Shown here: in pieces, positions 61,348 to 64,000 of the stretch
How positions within the stretch are numbered: position 1 is the first letter of the stretch
Layout of the letters: the number at the start of each line of letters is the position of its first letter
DNA from: an uncultured Victivallales bacterium
GTDB taxonomy: Bacteria > Verrucomicrobiota > Lentisphaeria > Victivallales > UBA1829
Reading direction: 5' to 3'
Assembly: GCA_944390735.1 (NCBI GenBank)
Contig: CALXRL010000074.1
Location: 124,001 to 188,000, forward strand
DNA: 64,000 bases
Notes under the pieces: model-generated
Databases searched by the model: none
Seen by the model: only the letters and a program-made list of their open reading frames with translations
What the model was told of the DNA's origin: nothing
Translations under genes and position numbers: made by a program

Positions 61348-63063
61348 TTACTTTTTCCGGGAGACGGAAGGCTGCGGGAATCGGAAAATCTGATCGCAAT
61401 GCTCGATGGTGGAGAGACGGTGCGCCGCAATGATCATCGTGAATTTTCCGTTCAGAGAGGAGAGTGCCTCGACAAAGGCGGCTTCGGTGTCGGAGTCAAG
61501 AGCGCTGGTCGCCTCGTCGAAAATCAGGATGGATGGATCCGTATAAAGCGCGCGGGCAATGCCGATGCGCTGACGCTGACCGCCGGAAAGATTCTTTCCC
61601 CGTTCCGCCAGCACCGTGTCGATGCCGTGCTCGAGACGGGATACAAATTCTTCCGCCTGGGCGATCCGCAGACATTTCATCACCTTGTCCCGGTCGATCA
61701 TTTCCGCCGGGATGCCGAGCGCCACATTTTCCGCGATGGATCCTTCCGCAAGCGTAATGGTCTGCGGGACATAGCCGATCCGTCTGCGCCAGGAGAAGAT
61801 GTTCTCCCGGATGTCCCGGCCGTCGGCAAGGATTCTGCCCCCCGAAGGGAAAAGAAGCCCGGCAAGAAGATCAATCAGCGTGGTTTTTCCGCAACCGGTC
61901 TGGCCGACCAGAGCCAGAGAGGTGTTTTTCGGAAGTGTCAGCGAAATACCCGAAAAGACCTCTTCCCCTCCATAGGAAAACGCCAGATTCTCCAGGTGTA
62001 TCTCCTTCCGGAAGGAGAGCTCGGGCGCATTCTCCTGCGGCGTCGTTTCCATTTGAATGCCGCTTAAATCATCGGAGATCTCATAGAAGAACGGCAGAGC
62101 CGCCCGCACCCGGGTCAGATAGTAGTGAATCCGGGAAACCGACGGCATCATGCGCAGAAGCACCAGTCCGAGAAACGAGACCTGAAGCGCAATCGACGCC
62201 GGAGAGATCCGGAAAAGCAGCAGCACCACAATCGTTCCCATTCCGAATACGATTGCCGCCGCTTCGATGAGAAAGCGCGGAATCTGGGAATAGAGGAACA
62301 TTTTCCGTTCCGGTTCCTGCGCCTGCTCCTCCAGTTCGCGGCACTTTTCCCGGAAGACCTCTTCCCGTCCCGCGAGCTTGATTTCGCGCAGCGCCTCCAT
62401 CGAAAAAAGAATGTAGGAGTTGAGACGACCGTTTTTCTTCAGACTCTCGATACTCAGATTCCGGACCAGACGGCGCATCAGCCGGTAGATCAGATACGAT
62501 CCCGTTCCGCAGATTCCCAGCAGCGAGAGCGCCGTCACGGGCGCCAGCACAAAAACCGCCGCCAGCATCAGCAGAATCACCAGCGTTTCCGAAAACAGCA
62601 TGACAAGACTGTTGGTCAGGTCGGAAATATTTCTGCACTGCTGCACCTTTGCCGCAAGTTCGCCCGTGGTTTTCGAAAGCGAACATTCATACCGCGTTCC
62701 AATGTATTTGGCGAGGAGATTCGCTCCGATTCTCGCCGTCAGCCCATACGCGAAACGAACCTGGCAGCAGGTAATCAGGTAGAGAAAGAGATTCTTCAGA
62801 CAGAAAAACAGCACAATTCCGCCGCAGAGCACACTCAGGAAAAGAGGAAACGGCAGATCCCCAACCATCCGTTTGACCAGAATCAGAATCCTGTTCTGGT
62901 CAAAGAGTTCCGGCGAGAGAAAAAGCGCAATGACCGGCATGACCAGTCCGATTCCGCAGAGCTCAAGCAGTCCGCCGAAGAAGGCGGCCGCCGTGAGAAA
63001 GAGTACCGTGTACTTTTCCCGCGGCAGAAGGATCGCCCTCAGTCGGTTGACCAGTTTCAGCAT
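61348..63063 (-). CDS. ABC exporter, fused membrane and ATPase domains
   Basis: 571 residues. Residues 1-320 hold six membrane helices. The ATPase has Walker A ALVGQTGCGKTTLID, signature LSGGQRQRIGIARAL, Walker B ILIFDEATSALD and switch His AAHRLSTIEH. It is of the MsbA/lipid or polysaccharide exporter type; substrate unknown. Its start overlaps the end of the radical SAM gene by seven bases. Confidence 0.9.
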   Translation of the reverse strand: MLKLVNRLRAILLPREKYTVLFLTAAAFFGGLLELCGIGLVMPVIALFLSPELFDQNRILILVKRMVGDLPFPLFLSVLCGGIVLFFCLKNLFLYLITCCQVRFAYGLTARIGANLLAKYIGTRYECSLSKTTGELAAKVQQCRNISDLTNSLVMLFSETLVILLMLAAVFVLAPVTALSLLGICGTGSYLIYRLMRRLVRNLSIESLKKNGRLNSYILFSMEALREIKLAGREEVFREKCRELEEQAQEPERKMFLYSQIPRFLIEAAAIVFGMGTIVVLLLFRISPASIALQVSFLGLVLLRMMPSVSRIHYYLTRVRAALPFFYEISDDLSGIQMETTPQENAPELSFRKEIHLENLAFSYGGEEVFSGISLTLPKNTSLALVGQTGCGKTTLIDLLAGLLFPSGGRILADGRDIRENIFSWRRRIGYVPQTITLAEGSIAENVALGIPAEMIDRDKVMKCLRIAQAEEFVSRLEHGIDTVLAERGKNLSGGQRQRIGIARALYTDPSILIFDEATSALDSDTEAAFVEALSSLNGKFTMIIAAHRLSTIEHCDQIFRFPQPSVSRKK

Positions 63064-64000
63064 GAGGCATCCCCGTTGTTCCGGTCGACCAGCGGATGAC
63101 GGATGTAGGTACCGTAGACGGAACTGCGATAAGCTCCGTCTTCCCTCCGGCAGTCCGGGGCGAGAATGACCTTTCCTCCGCCTTCCGGAAGATCAATCGC
63201 AAACGCGGGAGTCGCAATCGAGGAGAGGGTCGCGCGGAACTCGTTCAGGATCTCCAGCCCCTTTGCGATACCGGTTGCAAAGTGGGAGACTCCCTCGATG
63301 GGATCAATGTGAAACAGATAGTGCGGTTTCACGCGGAGCGCCGCCAGACGTTTGAAGAGACGGCGCAGTGTATCGGCATCGTCATTGACTCCGGCCAGCA
63401 GAACCGTCTGGTTCAGCACGGGAATTCCGCTGGCGACCAGCAGGCGGCAGGCGCGTTCCGCCTCCGGCGTGAGTTCCTCCGGATGGTCGAAATGCGTGAC
63501 GAACCAGAGCCCGTCGATCTTCGCAAGCTCCGAGACAAGATGTTCCGTAATGCGCTCCGGCTGCACGGCGGGCGCGCGGGAACAGATGCGGATGGTCTCC
63601 ACGCCTCCCGCGGCGCGGATTTTCCGGGCAATCTCCAGCAGCCGGTCATCCCCCAGGACAAGCGGATCCCCTCCGCTTAAGAGGATGTCGGTGACCTCAT
63701 GGTGCCCGTCCAGAAACGAACAGATCGCGCTAAGTTCGTCGGAGGAGAGGTGAAAACAGGCGGCGCCGTCGGCCCAGAGCCGTTTCCGGAAACAGAAACG
63801 GCAGCGGACAAAACACTCCGTCGTGGTCAGCACGACCGCGCGGTCGACATAGCGCCGGATCAGTTTCGGCACCGGACTCTGCGCCTGTTCGGCGAGCCCG
63901 TCGGACGAAAGTCCGGCCTCCTCCAGTTCGCGCGGATCCGGCAGATAAAGTTTTGCCACTGCGGCGGACCGTTCAGCAAGAGCGCCGCAGTATTCATTCA
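63057..64000 (-). CDS. KamA-family radical SAM protein (5' end beyond right edge)
   Basis: At least 313 residues; the frame stays open past the GTG at 63959 to the window edge (NEYCGALAERSAAVAKLYLP), and family members have about 90 residues before the cluster motif, so the true start is outside. The radical SAM motif is CFVRCRFC, followed by FRKR, LLSGGDPLVLGDD and HFDHPEELTPEA, typical of lysine 2,3-aminomutase and EpmB. It could modify elongation factor P or make beta-lysine; no efp or epmA gene is in view. It is coupled to the ABC exporter. Confidence 0.87.
   Translation of the reverse strand, partial: NEYCGALAERSAAVAKLYLPDPRELEEAGLSSDGLAEQAQSPVPKLIRRYVDRAVVLTTTECFVRCRFCFRKRLWADGAACFHLSSDELSAICSFLDGHHEVTDILLSGGDPLVLGDDRLLEIARKIRAAGGVETIRICSRAPAVQPERITEHLVSELAKIDGLWFVTHFDHPEELTPEAERACRLLVASGIPVLNQTVLLAGVNDDADTLRRLFKRLAALRVKPHYLFHIDPIEGVSHFATGIAKGLEILNEFRATLSSIATPAFAIDLPEGGGKVILAPDCRREDGAYRSSVYGTYIRHPLVDRNNGDASC

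Overview
The window suggests a bacterium of the Lentisphaerota (Victivallales-like), within the Planctomycetes-Verrucomicrobia-Chlamydiae group. The evidence is a 52-residue small basic protein of the TIGR04137 type, a TIGR04073-type exosortase-associated protein, three prepilin-like H-X9-DG proteins each placed beside a sugar regulator and a large secreted carbohydrate-active protein, and moderately high GC. This assignment is an inference; no rRNA is present.

Layout. 1-4730 (minus strand): an operon of LacI regulator, prepilin-like protein, small secreted protein and a GH2-like enzyme that runs off the left edge. 5088-7538: PhoH-family ATPase and a second LacI regulator. 7550-10716: zinc-type ABC uptake operon led by a lipoprotein. 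11048-16023: DUF2062 protein, ArnT-like glycosyltransferase, and a DEAD-box helicase whose 3' end is duplicated in tandem. 16141-16438: three tRNA-Glu genes. 16740-25167: L,D-transpeptidase-like protein, accA, an N-acetylglutamate synthase, a gamma-glutamylcyclotransferase/amidoligase-like fusion, murI, tRNA-Leu(GAG), hisD-hisC and a second L,D-transpeptidase. 25238-36343: pilT, then two more regulator/pilin/carbohydrate-enzyme modules. 36405-38762: ispE, an oxidoreductase and the TIGR04073 protein.

38856-42050: queF with a structured leader, argJ, argB, rpsT. 42120-49404: nusA-infB-rbfA-nrnA-truB plus an unknown gene, with a terminator-like hairpin in the nusA leader. 49562-52935: tRNA-Leu(CAA), a lipoprotein, the small basic protein, aconitase and a tiny secreted protein. 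52955-53530 and 59821-60045: intergenic arrays of hairpin-rich repeats. 53563-56072: thiF-thiS, an MGMT-like protein and two envelope proteins. 56160-59578: two secretin-like genes. 60164-64000: Fur-family regulator with a PTPS/QueD-like protein, an ABC exporter and a KamA-like radical SAM protein cut by the right edge.

How the parts fit. Much of the window is housekeeping (translation, arginine, histidine, fatty acid, wall and isoprenoid synthesis). Overlaid is a carbohydrate-foraging layer of regulated secreted enzymes co-transcribed with pilin-like proteins; pilT and the secretins elsewhere could belong to the same surface system, which is an inference. The most novel-looking signals are the hairpin-array repeats whose stems covary between copies, the cyclotransferase/amidoligase-like fusion, the pseudoknot-capable queF leader, and a QueD-like protein lacking its usual cysteine next to a Fur-family gene.
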